Below are positions 1-5,032 of a DNA stretch of 5,288 nucleotides, piece by piece; position 1 is the first letter of the stretch; each line of letters opens with the position of its first letter. Source of the stretch: Thioalkalivibrio sp. (GTDB lineage Bacteria > Pseudomonadota > Gammaproteobacteria > Ectothiorhodospirales > Ectothiorhodospiraceae); assembly GCA_003563455.1 (NCBI GenBank), contig PWRV01000254.1, forward strand, positions 1 through 5,288. Direction: 5' to 3'. A program made the position numbers and the translations under genes. The notes under the pieces were generated by a model. It searched no databases, was not told the origin of the DNA, and saw only the letters and a program-made list of their open reading frames with translations.

Positions 1-705
1 GTGCCCTATCTGGTGAACCCGGGTGCGCTGCTGGGCACGGGGCAGCTGCCGAAGTTCGACGCCGATCTGTTCAGCGTGGTGAGCGAGCAGGGGTTCCGCC
101 TGATCCCGACGGCAGAGGTGCCGGTGACGAACCTGGTCGCGCAGCAGATCCTGGATGCCGGCGATCTGCCGCTGAAGATGGTGGCGCATACTCCCTGTTT
201 CCGTTCCGAGGCGGGCAGCTATGGGAAGGACGTGCGCGGGCTGATCCGGCAACACCAGTTCGAAAAGGTCGAGCTGGTCCAGATCGTTCGCCCCGACGCA
301 TCGGAGTCGGCCCTGGAGGCCCTGCTTGCGGACGCCGAGGCCGTGCTGAAGGCGCTCGAGCTGCCGTACCGCGTGGTTCTCCTGAGTACCGGCGACATGG
401 GTTTCTCCGCAACCCGCACCTACGACATCGAGGTGTGGCTGCCGGGGCAGCAGGCATACCGCGAGATCTCGTCCTGTTCCAGTTTCGGAGATTTCCAGGC
501 CCGACGCATGCAGGCCCGGTATCGTCCGGAACCGGGCGCGAAGCCGCAACTGGTGCACACGCTGAACGGTTCCGGGCTCGCGGTGGGACGGGCGCTGGCG
601 GCCGTGCTGGAGAATGGGCAACAGGCGGACGGCAGCATCGTGATCCCGGAGCGGCTGCGGCCCTATCTCGGCGGAACCGAACGTATGGTTCCGCCGTCGG
701 ATTGA
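1..705 (+). CDS. serS: Seryl-tRNA synthetase, C-terminal part (5' truncated by window edge)
   Basis: Cytoplasmic class II aminoacyl-tRNA synthetase that charges tRNA-Ser (and tRNA-Sec) with serine using ATP. The visible 234 residues are the second half of the catalytic domain of a protein that is usually about 430 residues. Landmarks in local numbering: a PYLVNPGALLGTGQLPKF segment at the very start, the TAEVP serine-binding stretch (37-41), motif 2 CFRSEAGSYGKD (66-77), a REISSCSSFGDFQARR block (154-169), and motif 3 NGSGLAVGRALAAVLENGQ (189-207) with the invariant arginine. The C-terminus PERLRPYLGG is typical. The first codon, GTG, is an internal valine of the conserved PYLVN region and not a start, so the coiled-coil tRNA-binding arm lies outside the window. 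The gene ends with TGA at 703-705. A weak dyad (TGACCG 707-712 / CGGTCA 726-731) sits just past the stop and has no T-tract. Confidence 0.97.
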   Translation: MPYLVNPGALLGTGQLPKFDADLFSVVSEQGFRLIPTAEVPVTNLVAQQILDAGDLPLKMVAHTPCFRSEAGSYGKDVRGLIRQHQFEKVELVQIVRPDASESALEALLADAEAVLKALELPYRVVLLSTGDMGFSATRTYDIEVWLPGQQAYREISSCSSFGDFQARRMQARYRPEPGAKPQLVHTLNGSGLAVGRALAAVLENGQQADGSIVIPERLRPYLGGTERMVPPSD

Positions 706-878
706 TTGACCGGCGCGGATCATGGCGGTCAGATCATCGCAGTTCGCATTCTGACGATCGTCGGCCGCTGGTCTACCCTTATTGGAGTTTCCCCCGTCTC
801 CAAGGGTAAACGGTTTCGGGGCGGTGTCAGTGACAGATGGTGAAAGATCGGAAGATGCATTCTGGAATTCGGGGTGTG
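706..878. other. Intergenic spacer between serS and the thioredoxin-like gene
   Basis: This 173-bp non-coding stretch holds, in order, a loose dyad abutting the serS stop (707-731), a 10-bp perfect palindrome GACGATCGTC (753-762), and the bulged hairpin at 774-808 listed separately. A possible but weak sigma70-type promoter is CTGACG (751-756), a 17-nt spacer and TACCCT (774-779); it matches consensus poorly and was not called. Neither dyad has a T-tract, so no intrinsic terminator for serS can be supported. Confidence 0.5.
774..808 (+). promoter_or_regulatory. Bulged hairpin in the leader region of the two-thioredoxin-domain gene
   Basis: TACCCTT (774-780) pairs perfectly with AAGGGTA (802-808). 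After a 3-nt bulge (ATT), GGAG (784-787) pairs with CTCC (798-801), leaving a 10-nt loop. This gives 11 base pairs in total. The downstream sequence AACGGTTTCGGGG has no U-run, so it does not look like an intrinsic terminator. It lies about 70 nt before the chosen start of the downstream gene. It could be an mRNA leader structure or a DNA operator; its role is unknown. Confidence 0.4.
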
Positions 879-1895
879 ATGGCGAAGTGGCGGGTGTTCC
901 TGGCGGTGCTGCTGTTGCTGCCCCTGGCTGGCGTTGTGTCGGCGGATGCAGAGGATTTCCCGACCATCGACGACACGCCGCGCCAGATCGGCTTGCACGC
1001 GCCGGACTGGTTCGAGCTGAGCTTCCTCGATTTCCGTGAAGACCTTGAACGGGCGGTGGAGCGCGGCAGGATGGGCCTCGCGATTTACTTTGGCATGGAT
1101 CACTGCCCCTATTGCGAGGTGATGATCGAAAAGAACCTCGCCGAGCCCGATATCCGGCAGTATTTCTCCGACCACTTCGACGTGATTGCTCTCGATGTCC
1201 AGGGCAGCCGCGAGGTGACGACGCTGGACGGCGAGCGCATGACCGAACGCCAGTTTGCGGTGGAGCGGCGCCTCAATTTCCCCCCCGCCTTCACCTTCTT
1301 CGATGCCGACGGCGAGGAGATCCACCGCATTCGCGGCTACTACCCACCGTACCGCTTTCGCGCGGCACTGGAATTCGTGATCGATCGCCACGACCGCGAG
1401 GGCAGCTTCCGCGAGTATCTCGCCCGTGCCGATCCGCCGCCCAAGTTCGACACGGACGATATCAATTACCAGGAGTTCTTCCAGAGCCCTCCGCACATGC
1501 TGGACCGCTCGCGCATTCCGGCACAGCGTCCGCTGATCGTGTTCTTCGAACGGCGGGCCTGTCATGCCTGCGATGTGCTGCACTCCGAACCGCTGCGCGA
1601 TCGCGGGGTGCTCGACCGGATCAGCCTGTTCGACGTTGTGCAGCTGGATCTTGATGCGGAGACTCCGGTGATCACGCCGCAGGGCGAGCGCACCAACGCG
1701 CGCAACTGGGGCGAGGCGCTGGACATCCACTGGGCTCCCAGCCTCGTGTTCTTCGACGAGAGCGGCAACGAAATCATCCGCATCGACTCCGTGGTGGCTC
1801 TGAACCGCCTGCGCAACGTAATGGACTTCGTGCTGACCCGCGGCTACGAGGAGTTTCCCACCTTCGAACGCTGGCGCGCCGCCGAGTCAAACTGA
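879..1895 (+). CDS. Exported protein with two thioredoxin-like domains (CPYC and CHAC)
   Basis: A 338-residue protein, probably periplasmic. Residues 1-24 form a signal peptide: basic MAKWR, a hydrophobic VFLAVLLLLPLAGVV core, and a likely cleavage after ADA. Domain 1 (about 40-175) carries CPYC at 76-79 in a YFGMDHCPYC context and a cis-proline site in NFPPAFTFF (136). Domain 2 (about 210-330) carries CHAC at 228-231 in VFFERRACHAC and a cis-proline site in HWAPSLVFF (287). Both halves follow the same plan: CxxC, a long helix, an LD strand, a DGER/QGER insert, proline, then FFD plus a polar turn and a hydrophobic strand. This resembles the SoxW/Thioredoxin_2-like group and suggests an internal duplication. 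Likely role: thiol-disulfide exchange outside the cytoplasm; the substrate is unknown. ATG 879 was chosen because GGGGTG lies just upstream and it gives a compact signal peptide. In-frame ATGs at 837 and 855 would add 14 or 8 residues with weaker ribosome sites. Confidence 0.88.
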   Translation: MAKWRVFLAVLLLLPLAGVVSADAEDFPTIDDTPRQIGLHAPDWFELSFLDFREDLERAVERGRMGLAIYFGMDHCPYCEVMIEKNLAEPDIRQYFSDHFDVIALDVQGSREVTTLDGERMTERQFAVERRLNFPPAFTFFDADGEEIHRIRGYYPPYRFRAALEFVIDRHDREGSFREYLARADPPPKFDTDDINYQEFFQSPPHMLDRSRIPAQRPLIVFFERRACHACDVLHSEPLRDRGVLDRISLFDVVQLDLDAETPVITPQGERTNARNWGEALDIHWAPSLVFFDESGNEIIRIDSVVALNRLRNVMDFVLTRGYEEFPTFERWRAAESN

Positions 1896-1923
1896 CCGTC
1901 TCGGAAGAGGCGCCCAGCTGGCG

Positions 1924-1929
1924 TATACT
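1924..1929 (+). promoter_or_regulatory. Candidate sigma70 -10 box TATACT
   Basis: TATACT matches the -10 consensus at five of six positions. It lies about 30 nt before the start of the small membrane protein and 29 nt after the stop of the thioredoxin-like gene. A -35 box at the usual spacing is poor (TCGGAA, 1901-1906). An 8-bp palindrome CCAGCTGG (1914-1921) fills part of the spacer and could be an operator. If active, this would give the next gene, and possibly yajQ, a promoter of their own. Confidence 0.4.
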
Positions 1930-1957
1930 GCAGGGCTCCCAGCAGGGTTGGTGAGGC

Positions 1958-2323
1958 GTGTCCGTGCATTTCGAACGTGAATTCGTGGTCGAGCATCGGG
2001 AGCTGTTCGAGGAACTGATTGCCCGCACCCACCGTATCGCGTTCGGCATCTTTGCGGCCACCTTCGCAGGCTACGGTGTTGCGCTGTGGGTGTGGTTTGG
2101 CGGAAATACCTGGGCGGCGCTGATCATCGCCACGCTGAGCTATCTCTTTTTCCGTCAGTTCCGGTGGCTCGCCTTCGGGCTCGCGCGCATGCCCTTCCGG
2201 GGAGACGCGAAGGTCCTGCCGGTGCTGAAGCGCGTCGAGACCGCACTGGAGAAAGGCCGTGCGTCGGAGGTGATGGCCGAGCTCGAGGCACACCTGCGCG
2301 CGCTGGAGCCACCCAGAACCTGA
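1958..2323 (+). CDS. Small membrane protein with two predicted transmembrane segments, function unknown
   Basis: A 121-residue protein that I do not recognise. The N-terminal 25 residues are acidic and amphipathic. Two hydrophobic segments follow (about 27-48, rich in F/A/G/W, and 51-65, AALIIATLSYLFF), separated by a short GGNT turn, so the protein is probably a helical hairpin in the inner membrane. Basic residues (R66, R69, R77, R81) follow the second segment and predict cytoplasmic N- and C-termini by the positive-inside rule. The C-terminal 40 residues (KVLPVLKRVETALEKGRASEVMAELEAHLRALE) look helical and may form a coiled coil. The start is uncertain: GTG 1958 sits almost on top of GAGG (1953-1956), whereas GTG 1964 has that GAGG at a normal 7-nt spacing and would begin MHFERE. 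It lies 62 nt after the thioredoxin-like gene and 80 nt before yajQ on the same strand. Confidence 0.8.
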   Translation: MSVHFEREFVVEHRELFEELIARTHRIAFGIFAATFAGYGVALWVWFGGNTWAALIIATLSYLFFRQFRWLAFGLARMPFRGDAKVLPVLKRVETALEKGRASEVMAELEAHLRALEPPRT

Positions 2324-2335
2324 ACACCCACCGGC

Positions 2336-2355
2336 CGGGAGCCTGCCGGCTCCCG
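2336..2355 (+). terminator. Strong GC hairpin between the small membrane protein gene and yajQ (terminator-like, no T-tract)
   Basis: A perfect 8-bp inverted repeat, CGGGAGCC (2336-2343) / GGCTCCCG (2348-2355), with a TGCC loop, 12 nt past the stop of the upstream gene. The downstream bases CTGACGGGACC contain no T-run, so this is not a canonical intrinsic terminator. It may protect the upstream mRNA's 3' end, act as an imperfect terminator, or reduce read-through into yajQ. Confidence 0.45.
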
Positions 2356-2403
2356 CTGACGGGACCGGCAGACCGGAACGGCTGCCATTGAACGGAGGTG
2401 CAA

Positions 2404-2886
2404 ATGCCGTCATTCGACGTAGTGTCCGAGGTCGAGCTCCCGGAATTGCGCAACGCGGTCGATCAGACCCGTCGCGAGATCGACAACCGCTTCGACTTCA
2501 AGGGAACGTCGGCGGCCGTGGAGTTGAGCGACACGACGATCCTGGCGAAGGGCGACGCCGAGTTCCAGGTGGAGCAGATCCTGGACATCCTGCGGATGAA
2601 GCTCGCCAAGCGGGGCATCGACGTGGAGTGCATGGACCCGCAGGAGGTGACGAAGGCGGGCACCGGCGTGAAGCAGGAGATCCTGATACGCCAGGGCATC
2701 GACGCCGATCTCGCAAAGCGCATCCAGCGCCTGATCAAGGACTCGAAGATCAAGGTACAGGCCAGTCTTCAGGGGGACCAGGTGCGGGTCACCGGAAAGA
2801 AGCGGGACGATCTGCAGGCGGTGATCAGTCTGCTGCGTCAGCAAAGCTTCGATCGGCCCCTGCAGTACACAAACTTCCGGGACTGA
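2404..2886 (+). CDS. yajQ: YajQ family cyclic-di-GMP-binding protein
   Basis: A 160-residue cytoplasmic protein of the YajQ (UPF0234) family, full length for the family. The N-terminus MPSFDVVSEV, the RFDFKGT block (29-35), the DILRMKLAKRGI helix (61-72), the KDSKIKVQASLQGDQVRVTGKKRDDLQAV core (112-140) and the terminal QYTNFRD are all family hallmarks. The fold is two ferredoxin-like domains. Members in Xanthomonas and Pseudomonas bind cyclic-di-GMP and act with transcription factors to control virulence and biofilm traits; other reports describe nucleotide or tRNA binding. The ATG at 2404 is preferred because it gives the conserved MPSF start and has GGAGG (2394-2398) at 5-nt spacing. The in-frame GTG at 2398 overlaps that ribosome site and is unlikely to be used. 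The strong Shine-Dalgarno sequence suggests good translation. Downstream is a hairpin-rich non-coding stretch. Confidence 0.97.
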   Translation: MPSFDVVSEVELPELRNAVDQTRREIDNRFDFKGTSAAVELSDTTILAKGDAEFQVEQILDILRMKLAKRGIDVECMDPQEVTKAGTGVKQEILIRQGIDADLAKRIQRLIKDSKIKVQASLQGDQVRVTGKKRDDLQAVISLLRQQSFDRPLQYTNFRD

Positions 2887-3022
2887 GCGGCTCTTGCCTG
2901 CTGTGCTGAGTGCATGGGGCAGGCGAGGACGGACTCGAGCGCGTCCCATACGGTTTCCTGATTATCACGGGAGATCCTCCGCTGGCGGGCCGTGTGGCAT
3001 GGAGAGGGACGCAGTTGCGCGA

Positions 3023-3047
3023 GGCCAGCCTCTGGCCGATGGTTTTT
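3023..3047 (+). terminator. Candidate weak intrinsic terminator for yajQ
   Basis: GGCCAG (3023-3028) and CTGGCC (3032-3037) form a 6-bp stem with a CCT loop. A run of five T (3043-3047) follows after 5 nt. The gap between stem and T-run is longer than in a classic terminator, and the site is about 140 nt past the yajQ stop, so the call is tentative. Confidence 0.35.
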
Positions 3048-3081
3048 CCGGCGCCCGATCGGCGAGAGGACTCGCCTCCTG

Positions 3082-3100
3082 CGCGCAAGCGGCTTGCGCG
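3082..3100. repeat. Perfect 8-bp inverted repeat with 3-nt loop
   Basis: CGCGCAAG (3082-3089), loop CGG, then CTTGCGCG (3093-3100). It sits 6 nt after another hairpin (GGCGAG 3061-3066 / CTCGCC 3071-3076). No T-run follows on either strand, so neither gene is clearly terminated here. The two hairpins in tandem could form a transcript-end structure for one of the two converging genes. Confidence 0.45.
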
Positions 3101-3132
3101 GACCTTTGGTGATAACCGGGTACGGTTTTACA

Positions 3133-3492
3133 TCAGCGCGGCAGCACGGGCTCCTCGCTGCCCGACATTTCGCTGTCGAAGTCGAGCCCGGCCACCCAGC
3201 CGTGTTCGCGCGCCCGCTCGACAGCGGCATCGTGAATCCGGGCGTGACGCTCCTGCAATTCCGGGGGCAGATTGCGCACCAGGAGGCCGTATTTGTCCCA
3301 CTCGGCGCTCACGCGGTCGTGCAGGATCTGGATCTGCGCCAGTTGCCAGCCCTCGCAGGTCTCGGTCTCGGGGATCAGGCCGAAGACCCACGCATCCTTG
3401 ATCACGCCGCCGATGGGCGTCATGCCGCCATGCAGGTCGTTGTGGATGCCGACATAACGGCGGTTGCGGGTGAAACTTTCTCTTGCGCTCAT
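3133..3492 (-). CDS. Conserved-looking hypothetical protein, 119 aa
   Basis: A soluble-looking protein whose function I cannot name. It has no signal peptide or membrane segment. The N-terminal two thirds look like a conserved core: YVGIHNDLHGGMTPIGG (13-29), KDAWVFGLIPETETCEGW (32-49) and LAQIQILHDRVSAEWDKYG (51-69). They are followed by LPPELQERHARIHDAAVERAREHGWVAG (75-102), probably helical, and an acidic tail. Invariant-looking residues include H17, H21, the paired glycines and C46. Its texture resembles a conserved uncharacterised proteobacterial family, but that is an impression and not a search result. ATG 3492 is preferred: the frame stays open to 3636, but the extra 48 residues are low-complexity and would overlap the divergent gene. 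No Shine-Dalgarno sequence precedes ATG 3492; instead a TACAAT box lies 7 nt upstream, which suggests a leaderless mRNA. It is divergent from the Rieske-like gene and convergent with yajQ. Confidence 0.82.
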   Translation of the reverse strand: MSARESFTRNRRYVGIHNDLHGGMTPIGGVIKDAWVFGLIPETETCEGWQLAQIQILHDRVSAEWDKYGLLVRNLPPELQERHARIHDAAVERAREHGWVAGLDFDSEMSGSEEPVLPR

Positions 3493-3499
3493 GGGCCGA

Positions 3500-3505
3500 A
3501 TTGTA
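3500..3505 (-). promoter_or_regulatory. Candidate -10 box TACAAT of the 119-aa gene
   Basis: On the - strand, TACAAT (five of six consensus matches) ends 7 nt before ATG 3492, which places the predicted transcription start on or next to the start codon. The -35 position at a 17-nt spacer reads GGCGGC, a poor match, so an activator may be needed. The spacer contains the 13-bp palindrome at 3506-3518. Confidence 0.45.
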
Positions 3506-3518
3506 GCCCGGACCGGGC
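3506..3518. promoter_or_regulatory. 13-bp palindrome, possible operator in the divergent promoter region
   Basis: GCCCGG (3506-3511), central A, CCGGGC (3513-3518): a perfect 6-bp dyad directly against the - strand TACAAT box, inside the 101-bp region shared by two divergent genes. Its position suits a repressor site. GC-rich dyads arise easily by chance in this DNA, so the call is tentative. Confidence 0.35.
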
Positions 3519-3593
3519 CCCGGCCGCCATGGCACGGAACGGCCATGCATCGCGTTACAGAGCCACCCATTGCAAGCGAGGAGGCGAACGTTC

Positions 3594-4145
3594 TTGACCC
3601 AGGACAGCCTGTTGCGTCTGCGTCTGCGCGTGACATTGAAACTGATGGGCCTCACGGCACTGCTGCTCTTCCTGTTCGTGATCCTGCGCGCGCTGTTCTC
3701 GCCGCCCGGCGGTGACGTGCGCCTGCCGCTCAAGGTGGACCTTCAGGGCATCGAACCGGGGCAGCATGAGCGGGTGACCTGGAATGGTCGGCGGGTGCTG
3801 GTCCTGCATCGCGACGCGTCGATGCTGGAGGCGTTGCCCGAGGGCGAGGCGCTGTATGACCCGAGCTCCCGATTCGACCGGAGCCCCCGTGGGTTGACCG
3901 CGGCCCATCGGGGCTGGGTTCCGGAGTGGCTGGTGGTCTACGCCGAGAGCACCGATCTCGGCTGCGATCTGGATGTCGTGCCACCGCATGCGTCGGAGGA
4001 TTGGGAAGGCGGTCTGCGCGATCGCTGCCGCGGCGGACGCTACGATTTTGCCGGGCGCGTCTACCGCAACCAGCCGGCAATGCGCAATCTCGAGATCCCG
4101 CCCTATCGCCTGGAGGAAGCCCGGGTGATTCTCGGCGTGGACTGA
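3594..4145 (+). CDS. Membrane-anchored Rieske-like (PetA-related) protein lacking all four [2Fe-2S] ligands
   Basis: A 183-residue protein. After a basic N-terminus (RLRLRVTLK, 8-16) comes one membrane segment (about 18-35), then an extracytoplasmic domain. That domain tracks the Rieske subunit of cytochrome bc1: VDLQGIEPGQ (48-57), VTWNGRRVLVLHRD (61-74), STDLGC (119-124), DWEGGLRDRCRGGRYDFAGRVY (from 136), RNLEIPPY (164-171) and terminal VILGVD. In a true Rieske protein the two boxes read C-T-H-L-G-C and C-P-C-H-G-S, with C and H of each binding the cluster and the remaining cysteines forming a disulfide. Here C139, H141, C158 and H161 (bovine numbering) become S119, D121, D143 and R146, while both disulfide cysteines (C124, C145) and the following tyrosine (Y150) remain. 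It therefore cannot hold a normal cluster. TTG 3594 has GAGGAGG (3578-3584) 9 nt upstream; TTG 3570 has no ribosome site. No cytochrome b or c1 gene is adjacent. The function is unknown: perhaps a structural or regulatory partner. Confidence 0.85.
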   Translation: MTQDSLLRLRLRVTLKLMGLTALLLFLFVILRALFSPPGGDVRLPLKVDLQGIEPGQHERVTWNGRRVLVLHRDASMLEALPEGEALYDPSSRFDRSPRGLTAAHRGWVPEWLVVYAESTDLGCDLDVVPPHASEDWEGGLRDRCRGGRYDFAGRVYRNQPAMRNLEIPPYRLEEARVILGVD

Positions 4146-4211
4146 ACCGCCGTCCGGGATTCACCGTGCGCCGGATCGGCCACCGGGCCGGACTCCTGCG
4201 CCGCCCGCGAT
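4146..4211. other. Convergent intergenic gap between the Rieske-like gene and rsmJ
   Basis: This 66-bp GC-rich gap holds a dyad GTCCGG (4152-4157) / CCGGAC (4188-4193) enclosing a smaller GCCG/CGGC hairpin (4170-4180). A shared two-way terminator would fit this spot, but there is no T-run on either strand, so only the dyad can be stated. Confidence 0.35.
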
Positions 4212-5015
4212 TCAGCCAGCGCCAGCTCGTGCAGACGACTGGTCCCCTGCGCGGGCCGGCAGATACACATCGAAGCGTGTGCTGCGACCACGCAGGCTGC
4301 GTGCAGGCGGGCGCCCACCGAGAGCGGGTGCGTGCAGCGGGCGTTTCACGACCACGCAGCGCCTCACGTGTTCCAGCAGCATCAGCAGGGTCTCCGGGGC
4401 ATCCGGGTCGGGATTGGCTCCCAGCAGCCGGTGCAGGACGCGCATCTCCTTTTTGACCTCGGCGTCCTTGCGTCGGGGTGGAAACATCGGATCGAACATG
4501 GCTGCATCGAAGATCCTGTCGTTACCTGACAGCCAGTCGCGCACATCCGCCTGAACCAGACTCAGGCGATCGAGTGATGCGCCGAGGGCAGGGTGGCCGG
4601 AAGCGCGTTCCATCGCATCGCAGAGCAGCGCCGCGAGCACGGGATTGCGCTCAATGGCGACGACCTCGAAGCCGCGTGCGGCCAGCACCAGGGCATCGCG
4701 GCCGAGCCCGGCCGAGGCATCGAGGATCCGGCTGCCTCTCGGGAGACGCCCGAGAGCCCGGACGAGGTCCTCGCGCGCGTGTCCCGCACGGGCATGGCGA
4801 TACCCGCGGGCGCCGCCAACGAGATCAATGTTCAGCGCAAGTGCAGAGCCGGACGCCTGATGCGCGACGAGTGTCAGCCCCTCGGGTCCGCAGACGAGCT
4901 CGAGTTCGGGCTCGCCAGACGGTGCCGTCGTGATCGCCCCCTGCTCGAGCAGGGCAGCGCCCAGCCGTCGCGACGAGGCCGGGCACCCCGGTGTGGCGCG
5001 GAACGGGATGGGCAC
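4212..5015 (-). CDS. rsmJ: 16S rRNA (guanine(1516)-N(2))-methyltransferase RsmJ
   Basis: A 267-residue cytoplasmic SAM-dependent methyltransferase (formerly YhiQ) that makes m2G1516 in 16S rRNA of the small ribosomal subunit. The family signature is clear: FVGG-type motif IDLVGGARGYRHARAG (63-78), SAM-binding motif I DASAGLGRDALVLA (99-112), the acidic turn VVAIERNPVLAALL (118-131), a QADVRDWL stretch (155-162), the catalytic-type DPMFPPRRK (175-183), VKKEMRV (187-193) and VVVKRP (221-226). It runs slightly longer than the E. coli protein (about 250 residues) because of an arginine/alanine-rich tail after FDVYLP. The start is GTG 5015. GAGGGGG (5034-5028), overlapping the slyX stop, lies 12 nt upstream and is the likely ribosome site, at a rather long spacing. 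It sits 17 nt behind slyX, so the two are probably co-transcribed and translationally coupled. Confidence 0.94.
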   Translation of the reverse strand: MPIPFRATPGCPASSRRLGAALLEQGAITTAPSGEPELELVCGPEGLTLVAHQASGSALALNIDLVGGARGYRHARAGHAREDLVRALGRLPRGSRILDASAGLGRDALVLAARGFEVVAIERNPVLAALLCDAMERASGHPALGASLDRLSLVQADVRDWLSGNDRIFDAAMFDPMFPPRRKDAEVKKEMRVLHRLLGANPDPDAPETLLMLLEHVRRCVVVKRPLHAPALGGRPPARSLRGRSTRFDVYLPARAGDQSSARAGAG

Positions 5016-5032
5016 CGGCGCGCAGGGCCCCC

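Larger units (their letters stand above)
2887..3132. other. Hairpin-rich intergenic region between yajQ and a convergent gene
   Basis: This 246-bp stretch has no convincing gene. It holds a run of short perfect dyads: CACGG (2966-2970) / CCGTG (2990-2994) enclosing smaller ones; GGCCAG/CTGGCC (3023-3037); GGCGAG/CTCGCC (3061-3076); CGCGCAAG/CTTGCGCG (3082-3100); and AACCG/CGGTT (3114-3127). It could be a convergent terminator zone, a structured RNA or a worn-out repeat. Open frames through it have no recognisable product. Confidence 0.5.

Noticed and set aside
1..3. GTG as a true start codon of serS
   Set aside because: It codes for a valine inside the conserved PYLVN block of the catalytic domain; the window simply opens in frame.
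753..762. 10-bp palindrome GACGATCGTC as an operator
   Set aside because: Perfect but short, with no well-formed promoter around it and no second copy, so it was only mentioned in the spacer entry.
729..1730. 333-codon open frame on the - strand
   Set aside because: It is antisense to the thioredoxin-like gene, whose + strand frame has a signal peptide and two CxxC motifs. The - strand product shows no recognisable family and is histidine/arginine-rich, as expected for antisense of GC-rich coding DNA.
1844..2413. 189-codon open frame on the - strand
   Set aside because: Antisense to the small membrane protein and the end of the thioredoxin-like gene; no ribosome site or recognisable product. 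The + strand frame has a promoter-like box and coherent membrane topology.
2410..2949. 179-codon open frame on the - strand
   Set aside because: Fully antisense to yajQ, which is unmistakable; the product has no family features.
2992..3597. 201-codon open frame on the + strand
   Set aside because: It crosses the hairpin-rich non-coding stretch and runs antisense to the 119-aa gene; composition is that of antisense frames. The - strand frame has well-formed conserved-looking blocks.
3493..3636. Upstream extension of the 119-aa gene to an ATG at 3636
   Set aside because: The extra 48 residues are low-complexity, would overlap the start of the divergent gene, and would run through the TACAAT box.
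3594..4145. Pseudogene of petA
   Set aside because: The frame is intact, keeps the membrane anchor, disulfide cysteines and C-terminus, and has a strong ribosome site; only the cluster ligands differ, which does not look like random decay.
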